DNA of 64,000 bases from Streptomyces lydicus (GCF_000717345.1 NZ_JNZA01000017.1:86733-150732); one strand, 5' to 3'; counted from the first letter of the stretch, positions 42,711 through 51,767 are shown. Numbers and translations are program-made. The notes: a model not told the origin generated them from the letters alone.

Positions 42711-42757
42711 CTTACGCCATAAAGTAATGTTCCCGCGCTAACTCTTTACGGTGTAAG
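42711..42757. promoter_or_regulatory. Paired operators between TetR and siderophore-reductase genes
   Basis: Sites of a 13-bp near-palindrome TTTAYGGYGTAAG: reverse strand TTTATGGCGTAAG (42711-42723) and forward strand TTTACGGTGTAAG (42745-42757), 34 bp centre to centre. They face each other as an inverted pair within the 103-bp divergent region. Confidence 0.75.
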
Positions 42758-42803
42758 GATATCAGTCCGCATCCCGAACTCCGCTTCTCCCGAGGAGGAT
42801 CCG

Positions 42804-43694
42804 ATGGCGGCCGTGCCCGTCGCGCTCATCCACGTCACCGACGTACAGCGGCTCACCCCGCACATGGTCCGGATCGGCTTCGCCGGGGACGGCCTGGACG
42901 ACTTCCCCACCTGGCCGGACCAGCAGCTCAAGCTGCTGTTCCCCAGGCCCGGCCAGCTCGCGCCCCTACTGCCCGACGTGCCCGCGGACGGCGACCAGAT
43001 GCGCTGGTACCAGGCGTTCCTCGCCCTCCCCGAGGACGAACGGCCGTGGCTGCGCAGCTATACGGTGCGCTCCTACGACCCCGTTCGGCAGCGGATCACC
43101 GTCGACTTCGTGCTGCACGGCTCCGCACCGGCGGACGATCCGGCGAGCGGCCCGGCGACCCGGTGGGCGGCCACCGCGAAGACCGGCGACACCCTCGCCC
43201 GCTACGGCCCGTCGGCGCTCTACGCCCGCCCGCTGCCGCTCGGCACCGCGGACTGGCTGCTGCTGGCCGGCGACGAGACGGCGCTGCCGGCCATCGGCTC
43301 TCTCGTCGAGGCGCTGCCGCCCGGCACCCGCGCGCTGGCCTGCGTGGAGGTCGCCGACGCGGCGGAGGAGCAGCACCTGACCACAGAGGCGGACCTCACC
43401 GTGCACTGGGTGCACCGCGACGGCGCCCCGCCCGGGTCCGGCGACGCACTGCCGGCGGCCGTCCGCGCGCTGACCTTCCCGGCCGGCGCACCCTTCGCCT
43501 GGCTGGCCGGCGAGGCGGGCACGGTGCGTACGCTGCGCCGCCACCTCGTCGAGGAACGCGGCATCGACAAGCGGCAGATCGACTTCACCGGCTACTGGCG
43601 CGCGCGGCTCTCCCAGGACGACGCCCCCACCGAGGCGGACCTCGCCGAGGCGCGGGAGCGGGTCGAGGACGCCGCCCGCGCCCGGCGGGACTGA
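42804..43694 (+). CDS. Siderophore-interacting protein (FAD ferric-siderophore reductase)
   Basis: 296 residues. FAD-binding domain with the RSYTVRSYDPVRQRITVDFV motif (R-x-Y-T), then the NAD(P)-binding domain with WLLLAGDETALPAIGSLVEA and FAWLAGEAGTVRTLRRHLVE, and the closing RQIDFTGYWR. The family (ViuB/SIP) releases iron from imported ferric siderophores by reduction. Divergent TetR control with two operators is unusual for an iron gene, usually under DmdR/Fur; no iron box was noticed. ATG 42804 follows GAGGAGG. Confidence 0.88.
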   Translation: MAAVPVALIHVTDVQRLTPHMVRIGFAGDGLDDFPTWPDQQLKLLFPRPGQLAPLLPDVPADGDQMRWYQAFLALPEDERPWLRSYTVRSYDPVRQRITVDFVLHGSAPADDPASGPATRWAATAKTGDTLARYGPSALYARPLPLGTADWLLLAGDETALPAIGSLVEALPPGTRALACVEVADAAEEQHLTTEADLTVHWVHRDGAPPGSGDALPAAVRALTFPAGAPFAWLAGEAGTVRTLRRHLVEERGIDKRQIDFTGYWRARLSQDDAPTEADLAEARERVEDAARARRD

Positions 43695-43713
43695 AGCCTG
43701 AGGGGGCGTCGGA

Positions 43714-44088
43714 TCAGCGTGCCCGCTCCGCCGCGCTGCGCTCCACGCAGAACTCGTTGCCCTCGGGGTCGGTCATCGTCGCCCACCCCGTGCCGTCCGG
43801 CCGGCGGTGGTCGGCCACCAGGGTCGCGCCCAGCGCCAGCAGCCGCTCGACCTCCTCGTCCCGGCTCCGGTCCTGCGGCTGGAGATCCAGATGCACCCGG
43901 TTCTTGACGGTCTTGGCGTCCGGCACGGAGAGGAACAGCAGCGCCCCGCCCGCGGAGGTGACGGTGGCCTCCGGATCGCCCGGGAAGTCGTCCTCGGCCA
44001 GCGAGCCGTCCAGCGCCTCCGCCCAGAAGCGCGCCAGGCGGTAGGCGTCGGTGCAGTCGATCGTGACGTGACGTATCAGTGAAGTCAT
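43714..44088 (-). CDS. VOC/glyoxalase-fold protein
   Basis: 124 residues: IRHVTIDCTDAYRLARFWAE, LDLQPQDRSRDEEVERLLAL, and the C-terminal MTDPEGNEFCVERS. It belongs to the short actinobacterial 'glyoxalase-like domain' group, whose substrates are not known. ATG 44088. Convergent with the SIP gene (20-bp gap). Confidence 0.78.
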   Translation of the reverse strand: MTSLIRHVTIDCTDAYRLARFWAEALDGSLAEDDFPGDPEATVTSAGGALLFLSVPDAKTVKNRVHLDLQPQDRSRDEEVERLLALGATLVADHRRPDGTGWATMTDPEGNEFCVERSAAERAR

Positions 44089-44454
44089 GCGCGTCACTAT
44101 GGGATTGGCGACCGGTCCTGTCCACGGGATGCCCGGCTCGCGCCGCCTTCCCGTACGGCGGCCGGGCGTCGTCCTCGCGGCAGGCGCCGGAGGCCATTTC
44201 GCCCATGGCCATTCAAGTGGCCCACCCTCGTCGTCTAGAGTTGTGGAAATCCGCAATTCAACAGATGACGCGAGGGCCGGGCGGCCTGGACGCGGAGGAC
44301 ATGCGTGGGCGGTTTCGCTGATTCGGCAGGGCAACGGATGCGCACGGCGGTCAGGGCACAGCGGAGCGGGGCGCAGGTGCCGCGCCGGGCCGGCACGGTA
44401 CCGGCCCGGACCGGGGCCGGCGTGGTGCCGGCGGCCGTAGCCGGGTGAGGGCGG
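44089..44454. other. Intergenic region
   Basis: No secure gene. A short AT-richer segment (44212-44260) with a TAGAGT hexamer at 44236-44241 may be a promoter reading right. A tiny frame MAIQVAHPRRLELWKSAIQQ from ATG 44203 ends at 44321 and has a partial coding look, but no ribosome site. Confidence 0.35.
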
Positions 44455-44853
44455 ATGTCCGGCGCACCGCGACGTAAGGGACCGCCGCCCTGGCGGGCGG
44501 TCCGCTCCCGCACCTGCATACCCACCTCCTCCGGGCCGGGCGTCACCCGCCCCTGCCGGGGCCGCCCACCGGGGCGGGGACCCCTGCGCGGAGCCCGCGG
44601 TCACGGCCGCGGCTGCCCGGAGACCTTCGCCCGGCACCGCACCCCGCCGCGCTGCGGAGTCCGCCGGATCCGTACGACCGCCGTCCGTCCGGGCGCCCAA
44701 CTCGCGCGGCTGCCCGCCACGGTGCTGCTGACCCAGCCGGCACGCACCCCGCGCAGCCTGTGGCGGCAGGTGCTGCTCGCCGTGGTCGTCACGAACCTCG
44801 TGCTGGTCTTCCTTGCCCTGGTCGTCTACCTCGGGCGGCACGCGGGGACCTGA
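44455..44853 (+). CDS. Hypothetical protein with a C-terminal membrane anchor
   Basis: 132 residues. An Arg/Pro/Gly-rich N-terminal ~90 residues and one C-terminal transmembrane helix, LLAVVVTNLVLVFLALVVYL, ending GRHAGT. High G/C third positions across the whole frame support it. ATG 44455 follows GAGGGCGG. No family recognised; orientation would put most of the protein in the cytoplasm. Confidence 0.55.
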   Translation: MSGAPRRKGPPPWRAVRSRTCIPTSSGPGVTRPCRGRPPGRGPLRGARGHGRGCPETFARHRTPPRCGVRRIRTTAVRPGAQLARLPATVLLTQPARTPRSLWRQVLLAVVVTNLVLVFLALVVYLGRHAGT

Positions 44854-44872
44854 CGGAGCCCCGGCCCACGGA

Positions 44873-45670
44873 TCAGGACCGGACGGACAGGCCCCGGCCC
44901 TCCCCGGCGACCGGAGCGCGCACCGCCGCACCGTCCCGGCCGGCGCCCTCGTCGGGCCGCGCCCTGACCCGCCACAGCCAGGCGATGTCCCGGCCGAACG
45001 ACCAGGCCAGCAGCGCCAGCGCCACGGCCACCGCGGCCGCCGCCGACGCCCGGGGCAGGATCCCGGCGCCGGCCACCACGAGCACGATGCCCTGCAGCGC
45101 CGCCACCGTCTTGCGGGCCATGCTGTGCGGCAGCGCGCCGCGCAGCCACGGCAGCACCCAGGACGCCGCGACGAACGCGTACCGCATCAGGCCGATCGCC
45201 AGCACCCAGGCGCCCAGCGGCACCGCGACGTGCACGCAGAGCACCAGGATGAGGAACGCGTCGACCTCCATGTCGAAGCGTGCCCCCAGCGCGGTCGCGG
45301 TACCGGTGCGCCGGGCCACCTGCCCGTCGACCGCGTCCAGGATCAGCGCGACGGTCGCCAGCGCGACCAGCACTGCGACCGGCGGCCGCCGCTCGAAGGA
45401 GTCCGCCACCAGGGCGGTCACCCCGCCGACCAGGATCGTCCGGGCCAGGGTGACGCGGTTCGCGGGGCCGAACGCCCCGGTCCACGACCGGCGCAGCGCG
45501 AGGGTCAGCACCACCCAGGTGACCACCGCGAACGCGGAGCCCGTCAGCCACCCCGTGGTGCCCATGCCGACCGCCCGGCAGAGCACCTCCAGCACCAGCA
45601 GCTGCACGCCCATCCCCGCCGTGGTGTCCGGTGCGAACGGCCTTGTGTCGTAGCGCTCTTGTACGGCCAC
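44873..45670 (-). CDS. CDP-alcohol phosphatidyltransferase family protein
   Basis: 265 residues, six or so membrane helices. The catalytic motif DG-x2-AR-x8-G-x3-D-x3-D is complete: DAVDGQVARRTGTATALGAR followed by FDMEVD. These integral membrane enzymes join a CDP-activated lipid or polyol to an alcohol (glycerol phosphate, inositol phosphate or another). GTG 45670 follows GGGAGG. It lies divergently beside the dehydrogenase gene of the orphan GTP-derived cluster and is a likely member: a donor or acceptor of a phospholipid headgroup. Confidence 0.88.
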   Translation of the reverse strand: MAVQERYDTRPFAPDTTAGMGVQLLVLEVLCRAVGMGTTGWLTGSAFAVVTWVVLTLALRRSWTGAFGPANRVTLARTILVGGVTALVADSFERRPPVAVLVALATVALILDAVDGQVARRTGTATALGARFDMEVDAFLILVLCVHVAVPLGAWVLAIGLMRYAFVAASWVLPWLRGALPHSMARKTVAALQGIVLVVAGAGILPRASAAAAVAVALALLAWSFGRDIAWLWRVRARPDEGAGRDGAAVRAPVAGEGRGLSVRS

Positions 45671-45779
45671 CGTGCCTCCCTGGACTTGTGGCGCTGTCGT
45701 GGGGCGCCGCGTATGGTGTCGGCGTCCTCATGATCCCCAGCATCAACGAACCCCCGCCGTAGCGTCCAGGAGGATCCCG

Positions 45780-46769
45780 ATGCCGCGCGTCGCTTGTGCC
45801 TTTTGGCTAAGCGCTCCAGGTCGGGGCGCGATCCGTACGGTGCCGCTGCCGGCGCCCGGCCCCGACGAGGTGCTGGTGCGCACGCTCTGCTCCGGGGTGA
45901 GCCGCGGCACCGAGACCCTGGTCTTCCGCGGCGGTGTGCCCGAGAGCCAGCACGAGGTGATGCGCGCGCCCTTCCAGGAGGGCGACTTCCCCGCGCCGGT
46001 CAAGTACGGCTACCTCAACGTCGGCGTCGTCGAGGAGGGACCGCCCGCGCTGCGCGGCCGCACCGTCTTCTGCCTCTATCCGCACCAGACGCACTACGTC
46101 GTCCCGGCGAGCGCCGTCACTCCCGTACCGGACGCCGTGCCCGCCGCCCGCGCGGTGCTGGCGGGCACGGTGGAGACCGCGGTGAACGCCCTGTGGGACG
46201 CCGCGCCGCTGGTGGGAGACCGGATCGCGGTGATCGGCGCGGGCATGGTCGGCTGCAGCGTCGCCGCCCTGCTCGCCCGCTACCCCGCGGTGCGGGTGCA
46301 GTTGGTCGACGCCGACCCGGCGCGCGCGGCCACCGCCGCGGCGCTGGGCGTCGACTTCGCGCTGCCCGGGGACGCCCGGGGCGACTGCGATCTCGTGGTG
46401 CACGCCAGCGCCACCGAGGAGGGCCTGGCCCGCGCGCTGGAACTGCTCGCTCCGGAGGGCACCGTCCTCGAACTGAGCTGGTACGGCGACCGGCGGGTCA
46501 GCCTGCCGCTGGGGGAGGCGTTCCACTCCCGCCGGCTGGTCGTCCGCAGCAGCCAGGTGGGGGCCGTCTCGCCGGCCCGGCGGGCCCGCCGCAGCTACGC
46601 CGACCGGCTCGCGCTCGCCCTCGAACTCCTCGCCGACCCCGCCTTCGACGCGCTGGTCACCGGCGAATCAGCCTTCGAGGACCTGCCGTCGGTGCTGCCC
46701 CGGCTCGCCTCCGGCGACCTGCCGGCGCTCTGCCACCGCATCCGGTACGCGCCCCCGGACGGCTCGTAG
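45780..46769 (+). CDS. Medium-chain dehydrogenase, BchC-like
   Basis: 329 residues. The front half is a GroES-like domain (EVLVRTLCSGVSRGTETLVF, VKYGYLNVGVVEEG) and the rear half the Rossmann NAD(P) fold (IAVIGAGMVGCSVAALLARY). The LCSGVSRGTE signature groups it with the BchC-type dehydrogenases. The zinc ligands of true alcohol dehydrogenases are not obvious. It presumably oxidises a hydroxyl of the cluster product. ATG 45780 follows AGGAGGAT. First forward gene of the cluster. Confidence 0.85.
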   Translation: MPRVACAFWLSAPGRGAIRTVPLPAPGPDEVLVRTLCSGVSRGTETLVFRGGVPESQHEVMRAPFQEGDFPAPVKYGYLNVGVVEEGPPALRGRTVFCLYPHQTHYVVPASAVTPVPDAVPAARAVLAGTVETAVNALWDAAPLVGDRIAVIGAGMVGCSVAALLARYPAVRVQLVDADPARAATAAALGVDFALPGDARGDCDLVVHASATEEGLARALELLAPEGTVLELSWYGDRRVSLPLGEAFHSRRLVVRSSQVGAVSPARRARRSYADRLALALELLADPAFDALVTGESAFEDLPSVLPRLASGDLPALCHRIRYAPPDGS

Positions 46770-46879
46770 GAGCGCCCGGAGGCACCCCCGGAAACCGGCC
46801 GGAACCACGAGCCACGACCCCTCACCGACACCCCCGCCGCCACTCGCACTGAGACCGACATCACACCGGAGGAACGCCC

Positions 46880-47278
46880 GTGTTCAGCATCACCGTCCGC
46901 GATCACCTGATGGTCGCGCACAGCTTCCGGGGCGCCGTCTTCGGGCCCGCACAGCGTCTGCACGGCGCGACCTTCATCGTGGACGCCACCTTCCGCCGCC
47001 CGGAGCTGGACGCGGACAACATCGTCGTCGACATCGGTCTGGCCACCCAGGAACTCGGCGGAGTGGTCGGTGAGTTGAACTACCGCAATCTCGACGACGA
47101 GCCGGCCTTCGCCGGCACCAACACCTCGACCGAGGCCCTCGCCAAGGTCATCGCCGACCGGCTCGCCGAGCGCGTCCACGCCGGCAACCTCGGCGAGAGC
47201 GCCCGCGAACTGACCGGCATATCGGTCACCTTGCATGAATCGCACATCGCCTGGGCGACCTACGAGCGCACTCTGTGA
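46880..47278 (+). CDS. 6-pyruvoyl-tetrahydropterin synthase / QueD family protein with altered metal site
   Basis: 132 residues, T-fold. His14 in MVAHSF and His28 in RLHGATF correspond to two of the three zinc ligands, but the third, normally the second His of HGH, is Ala30; the catalytic Cys region is also shortened. The C-terminal Glu of [12 protein letters not shown], which anchors the pterin-like ring, is kept. So it keeps the substrate pocket but probably not the classical reaction. Related PTPS homologues sit in similar Streptomyces clusters. GTG 46880 follows GGAGGAAC; the stop overlaps the glycosyltransferase start (GTGA). Confidence 0.82.
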   Translation: MFSITVRDHLMVAHSFRGAVFGPAQRLHGATFIVDATFRRPELDADNIVVDIGLATQELGGVVGELNYRNLDDEPAFAGTNTSTEALAKVIADRLAERVHAGNLGESARELTGISVTLHESHIAWATYERTL

Positions 47279-48396
47279 CGCACACCGGCGCCGGCCCGGC
47301 AGTCGACCGGATGGTGCACGTCCTGCTGCCCGGCGGGGTCGACGACCCGACGGCGCCCAGCGGCGGCAACCACTACGACCTGCGGGTCTGCCGCGACCTC
47401 CCGGCGACGGGCTGGCGGGTGCGCCGCTGCGCGCTGCCCGGCGACTGGCCCCGGCCGGACCCCGAGGACGGCGCGGAACTGGCCCGCCGGCTGGCGGCGC
47501 TGCCCGACGGCGCGGTGGTCCTGTGCGACGGCCTGGTCGCCTGCGGCGTACCCGAGATCGTCGTCCCCGAGGCCGCACGCCTGCGGCTCGCCGTCCTGGT
47601 CCATCTGCCGCTGGGCGACGAGACCGGGCTCGACGCCGGGACGGCCGCGGAGCTGGACGCCCGCGAACGCCGCACCCTGCGGGCCGCGTCCGCGGTGGTG
47701 GCCACCGGCGAAGGGGCCGCCCGCCGGCTCGTCGCCCACCACGGGCTGGCCGCCGAGCGCGTCCACGTCGCCCGGCCGGGAACCGACCCGGCGCCCCTCG
47801 CACCCGGCACCGACGGACGCGGCGCGCTGCTGTGCGTCGCCTCGCTCACCCCGCGCAAGGGGCAGCACCGGCTGATCGACGCCCTGGCGAGCGTCACCGA
47901 CGCGCCCTGGAGCTGCACCTTCGTCGGCGGGCCCGGCCGCGACCGGACGTACCCGGACCAACTGCGCAGCCAGGTCGCCGCGTTCGGCCTCGACGACCGC
48001 ACCGTCTTCACCGGGCCGCTCGCCGGCCCCGACCTGGAAGCCCGCTACGAGGCCGCCGACCTGCTGGTCCTGCCGTCGTACACGGAGACCTACGGCATGG
48101 TCGTCACTGAGGCGCTGGCGCGCGGAATCCCGGTGCTGGCGACGGCCGTCGACGGCGTACCCGAAGCGCTCGGGCGGGCCCCCGACGGCAGCCTGCCGGG
48201 CCTGCTCGTACCGTCCGACCCGCCGACGGCGCTGGCCGGGGCGCTGCGCGACTGGCTCGATGGACCGCAACTGCGTGACCGGCTGAGGAAATCGGCGCGC
48301 GACCGGCGTGCCATGCTGGAGGAGTGGGAGATGACGTCGCACAGTCTGGCCGAAGCGCTGGAACGGCTTCGGCACGCACCCCGGAGCGCCCGATGA
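47275..48396 (+). CDS. GT4-type glycosyltransferase
   Basis: 373 residues, GT-B fold. [20 protein letters not shown] and the sugar-nucleotide motif [26 protein letters not shown] (E-x7-E) are typical for family 4 retaining enzymes. N-terminal GGNHYDLRV acceptor loop. Translationally coupled to the PTPS-like gene at the 5' end (GTGA) and to the methyltransferase gene at the 3' end (ATGA), so all three act in one pathway. It likely attaches a sugar to the product of the GTP-derived pathway. Confidence 0.88.
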   Translation: MTHTGAGPAVDRMVHVLLPGGVDDPTAPSGGNHYDLRVCRDLPATGWRVRRCALPGDWPRPDPEDGAELARRLAALPDGAVVLCDGLVACGVPEIVVPEAARLRLAVLVHLPLGDETGLDAGTAAELDARERRTLRAASAVVATGEGAARRLVAHHGLAAERVHVARPGTDPAPLAPGTDGRGALLCVASLTPRKGQHRLIDALASVTDAPWSCTFVGGPGRDRTYPDQLRSQVAAFGLDDRTVFTGPLAGPDLEARYEAADLLVLPSYTETYGMVVTEALARGIPVLATAVDGVPEALGRAPDGSLPGLLVPSDPPTALAGALRDWLDGPQLRDRLRKSARDRRAMLEEWEMTSHSLAEALERLRHAPRSAR

Positions 48397-49238
48397 ACGC
48401 GGTGGGCAGCCCTCGATTCGCCCCGCGCTGGCTGGAGTTGCGCGAGCGCGCCGACGCCGCGGCCCGCGCGCCCGAGCTGCTGCGCCCGCTGCAGGCGTGG
48501 CTGGCCGCGCGGACCGGGCCGCCCGGCCTGGTGATCCGCGACCTGGGCTGTGGCACCGGCTCGATGGCGCGCTGGCTGACCGTCCGGCTGCCCGGCCCGC
48601 AGCGCTGGGTCCTCCACGACCACGACCCCGACCTGCTCGCCCTCGCCGGCACGCGCATGCCCGGAACGGCCGCCGACGGCACGCCCGTCACCGCCACCAC
48701 CGCGACCGGCGACCTGGCCGCGCTCACCGCCGCCGACCTCGCCGGCACCTCGCTGGTCACCGCCTCGGCGCTGCTCGATCTGCTGACCGTCGCGGAGGTG
48801 GAGGCGCTGGCCGAGGCGTGTACCCGGGCCGGCGTCCCGGCGCTGCTGGCGCTCTCCGTCGCCGGCCGGGTCGAACTGACCCCGGCCGACCCGCTCGACG
48901 AGGCACTGACCGACGCCTTCAACGCGCACCAGCGCCGCACCGACCAGGGCCGGGCGCTGCTCGGCCCGGACGCGGTGGCGGCGGCCGTCATGGCCTTCGA
49001 GCGGCGGGGCGCGCGGGTCCAGGTCAAGCCGAGCACCTGGCGGCTGGGGTGTGCGGAGTCCGCGCTGATCGCCGAATGGCTGCACGGCTGGGTCGGCGCC
49101 GCGCAGGCCCAGTGCCCGGAGCTGACACCGGCGGCCGCGGCGTATCTGAGCCGGCGCCTCCAGGAGTGCGCGGCGGGGGAGTTGCAGGTTGCGGTGCACC
49201 ACACCGATCTGCTGGCACTGCCCGGGGGCGGCGGGTGA
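48393..49238 (+). CDS. Class I SAM-dependent methyltransferase
   Basis: 281 residues. Motif I is VIRDLGCGTGSMARWLTVRL, motif II VLHDHDPDLLALAG, then LVTASALLDLLTVAEVEALA (post I). A long helical C-terminal extension (AFNAHQRRTDQGRALLGPDA, SALIAEWLHGWVGAAQAQCP) is characteristic of a Streptomyces group found only in this kind of cluster. ATGA overlap with the glycosyltransferase before and GTGA with the membrane protein after. Confidence 0.82.
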   Translation: MNAVGSPRFAPRWLELRERADAAARAPELLRPLQAWLAARTGPPGLVIRDLGCGTGSMARWLTVRLPGPQRWVLHDHDPDLLALAGTRMPGTAADGTPVTATTATGDLAALTAADLAGTSLVTASALLDLLTVAEVEALAEACTRAGVPALLALSVAGRVELTPADPLDEALTDAFNAHQRRTDQGRALLGPDAVAAAVMAFERRGARVQVKPSTWRLGCAESALIAEWLHGWVGAAQAQCPELTPAAAAYLSRRLQECAAGELQVAVHHTDLLALPGGGG

Positions 49239-50245
49239 ACCGCCCCGGCTGGGGGGCCGGCCTGCGGATGCTCGCGGGCGTGGGCATCCTGGCCGCGCTG
49301 GTCCAGCACCTGGGCTCGGCCGCCTTCCTGGAGGGCGTGCGCAGGATCGACCCCGGCACGCTCCTGGCGGCGCTCGGCATCGGCCTGCTGACCACGGTCT
49401 TCAGCGCCTGGCGCTGGTGCCTGGTGGCCCGCGGCCTGGGCCTGCGGCTCCCGTTGGGACCGGCCGTGGCGGACTACTACCGGGCACTGTTCCTGAACGC
49501 GGCGCTGCCCGGCGGCGTGTTGGGCGACGTCCACCGCGCGGTCCGGCACGGCCGCTCCGCAGGCGACCTCGGCCGGGGCGTCCGCGCGGTGATACTGGAG
49601 CGCGCAGCGGGTCAGTTGGTGCTGCTCGTGGCCGGGGCGGGGGTGCTCGTCCTCCGGCCGTCGCCGGTGCTGGCGCCGGTCGCCCACCTGCTCGCCTCGC
49701 CCGCCGTGGCGCTGCCCGCCGCCGCGGCGGTGCCGGCGGCCCTCGCCGCCGGGTGGTGGCTGCGCCGGCACCGGGGCGCCTCGCGCGGCGAACGCGCCCT
49801 GCGCACGGTGCTGTCCGAGGCCCGCCGGGGCCTGCTCGGCCGGGACGTCTGGCCCGGCGTCGCGCTCTCCTCCGTCGTGGTGCTCGCCGGCTACCTCGCG
49901 ATGTTCGTGCTGGCCGCCCGCGTCGCCGGCGCCACCGCACCCACCGCCGAGCTGGTACCGCTGGTGGTGCTGGCGCTGCTCGCGATGGCGCTACCGCTGA
50001 ACATCGGCGGCTGGGGGCCCCGTGAGGGCGTCGCCGCCTGGGCCTTCGGCGCCGCCGGACTGGGCGCGGCGCAGGGACTGACCAGCGCCGTGGTCTACGG
50101 CGTCCTCGCCTTCGCCGCGAGCCTCCCGGGCGCCGCGGTGCTGCTCGTGCGACGCCTCGCCCAGCCAGGCGTCACCGACCGCCCGCAGGTCCAGCTCGAA
50201 AAGCGTGTCCTCGCCGAGCAGGGCGCGCCGCAGCGGCGGGCGTAG
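49235..50245 (+). CDS. LPG-synthase-type (UPF0104) membrane protein
   Basis: 336 residues, about eight transmembrane helices: VGILAALVQHLGSAAFLEGV, LLAALGIGLLTTVFSAWRWC, the family loop YYRALFLNAALPGGVLGDVH, and PLNIGGWGPREGVAAWAFGA, which are the signatures of the lysylphosphatidylglycerol-synthase-like flippase domain. Without the aminoacyl-transfer domain such proteins may flip lipids. It could move the cluster's lipid-linked product. GTG 49235 overlaps the previous stop. Its last ~25 codons run antisense into the RibD-like gene; total 3' overlap 255 bp. Confidence 0.82.
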   Translation: MNRPGWGAGLRMLAGVGILAALVQHLGSAAFLEGVRRIDPGTLLAALGIGLLTTVFSAWRWCLVARGLGLRLPLGPAVADYYRALFLNAALPGGVLGDVHRAVRHGRSAGDLGRGVRAVILERAAGQLVLLVAGAGVLVLRPSPVLAPVAHLLASPAVALPAAAAVPAALAAGWWLRRHRGASRGERALRTVLSEARRGLLGRDVWPGVALSSVVVLAGYLAMFVLAARVAGATAPTAELVPLVVLALLAMALPLNIGGWGPREGVAAWAFGAAGLGAAQGLTSAVVYGVLAFAASLPGAAVLLVRRLAQPGVTDRPQVQLEKRVLAEQGAPQRRA

Positions 50246-51007
50246 CGCCTCGCGCATCACCGGCGTACCGGCGAACCGCAGCCCGGGGACGCCGTCGCCG
50301 AGCAGCACCGGCGCCACGGTGAGATAGAGCCGGTCCAGCGCCCGCTCCCGCAGGAACCGCGACACCGTGACGCCACCGCCCTCGACCAGCACCCGGCCCA
50401 GCCCGCGCCGCGCCAGCACCTGGAGCAGCCGCCCCGGTGCGAACGCGGCCGGGTCCGGCAGGACGAGCACCTCCACCCCGGCGCCCACGTCGGCCCGCCG
50501 CGCGGCCGCCGCGTCCGCCCCGACCACCCACAGCGTGGGCGCGGCCCCGTCGGTGAACACGCCCCGGCCCAGCGGCACCCGGCCCCGCGGATCGAGCACC
50601 ACCCGCACCGGGTTGTCGCCCGCACAGGCGCGCACGGTCAGCCGAGGGTCGTCCGCCACCGCCGTCCCGGCCCCGACGACCACCGCGTCGGCGAGCGCCC
50701 GCAGCCGGTGCAGGTGGCGGCGGTCGGCCGGCCCGGTGACGTAGTCGGCGTCGCCGGTACGGGTCGCTATGAAGCCGTCCAGACTCTGCCCGAGCTGCGC
50801 GAACGCGATCCGCGGCCCGGCCAGGCACAGCGGCAGATAGCGCTCGACGAGTTCGGCCACCTCGGGCGACCGGGCCCGTTCCCCGCCGGTCCCGGCGTCG
50901 CCGTCCGGCCCCAGTCCGGCGGCCCGGGCCTCGTCCGCCGTACGGATCTCCCGCAGCCGCTCCCAGGCCGTCGCGGCGTCCAGCACCTCAGTCCTCCGCG
51001 CGGGCAT
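49991..51007 (-). CDS. RibD C-terminal-type reductase with antisense tail
   Basis: 338 residues. The reductase domain (about 55-275) has FAQLGQSLDGFIATRTGDAD, VVVGAGTAVADDPRLTVR and VLVEGGGVTVSRFLRERALD, the marks of the RibD_C/dihydrofolate-reductase-like fold that reduces ribosylaminouracil phosphates with NADPH. There is no deaminase domain. The domain ends at FELDLRA; the remaining ~62 residues (GEASHEQHRGAREARGEGED ...) lie antisense to the membrane protein gene and look like read-through past a lost stop. ATG 51007 follows GGAGG; overlaps the creatininase gene by 20 bp. Confidence 0.8.
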   Translation of the reverse strand: MPARRTEVLDAATAWERLREIRTADEARAAGLGPDGDAGTGGERARSPEVAELVERYLPLCLAGPRIAFAQLGQSLDGFIATRTGDADYVTGPADRRHLHRLRALADAVVVGAGTAVADDPRLTVRACAGDNPVRVVLDPRGRVPLGRGVFTDGAAPTLWVVGADAAAARRADVGAGVEVLVLPDPAAFAPGRLLQVLARRGLGRVLVEGGGVTVSRFLRERALDRLYLTVAPVLLGDGVPGLRFAGTPVMREALRPPLRRALLGEDTLFELDLRAVGDAWLGEASHEQHRGAREARGEGEDAVDHGAGQSLRRAQSGGAEGPGGDALTGPPAADVQR

Positions 51008-51767
51008 CGTCCCGGCCTCCGGTTTCCGCCCGCACCGCGAACAGCGCGGCGTATTCCCCGAATGCCTCGACCAGACCGGCCAGCAATTCACGGCCCTTTG
51101 CGGCGGAGGCGCGCGACGGCCGGCCGATGACCCCGGATGCGGTATAGGCCGACATTCCCAGCGTCAGCAGATGCTTCCGGTCATCGGCGTCGCAATCCGC
51201 CGATTCATAGCCGTCCCTGACCAATTCGGGGTGGGCGTGCAGCAGAATCGAGGTCTCGACCTCTCCGGCGTGCATATCGCTGTGCGCGGGTGTCCGCACG
51301 CCGGCCCGGTCGCGTGCCGCGTCCCAGTCGCCCGGGCCCGGGAAGAGTGCCATCCGTACGCCGCTTCCCGCGGATTCCTGCACCACATTGCGCAGTACGT
51401 AATTCCCGCCGTGGCCGTTGACCAGAATCAGCGTGCCGATGCCGGACCGGCGCAGCGAGGCGGCGATGTCGGTGACGATCGCGTGGAGGGTCCGCGCCGA
51501 AATGCTGACGGTCCCCGGCCAGTCCGCGTGCTCCTGCGAACAGGACACGGTCAGCGGCGGCAGCAGCTGGACCGGGTGCGCGGCGGCCAACTCCCGGGCG
51601 ACGGTGCAGGCGATCACGGTGTCGGTGGTCAACGGCAGGTGGGCACCGTGCTGTTCGAAGCTGCCGATGGGCAGCAGCGCCATCAGCGGGCGTCGGGCCC
51701 GTACGTCCTCGGTGGTGTCGGCCGGCAACAGGCCGGTGCCCGCGGTCGGTTGTCCCGGAGCGGTCAT
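50988..51767 (-). CDS. Creatininase-family amidohydrolase
   Basis: 259 residues. The family metal site is visible: LPIGSFEQHGAHLPLTTDTV (Glu and His ligands), SCSQEHADWPGT, ILVNGHGGN and HAGEVETS. The creatininase family includes creatinine amidohydrolase, the MftE peptidase and the archaeal FAPy deformylase ArfB, which acts on a formamide of a GTP-derived pyrimidine. Beside GTP cyclohydrolase II and RibD-like genes the last activity is the most attractive, but this is inference. ATG 51767; divergent from the cyclohydrolase gene. Confidence 0.85.
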   Translation of the reverse strand: MTAPGQPTAGTGLLPADTTEDVRARRPLMALLPIGSFEQHGAHLPLTTDTVIACTVARELAAAHPVQLLPPLTVSCSQEHADWPGTVSISARTLHAIVTDIAASLRRSGIGTLILVNGHGGNYVLRNVVQESAGSGVRMALFPGPGDWDAARDRAGVRTPAHSDMHAGEVETSILLHAHPELVRDGYESADCDADDRKHLLTLGMSAYTASGVIGRPSRASAAKGRELLAGLVEAFGEYAALFAVRAETGGRDDARAED

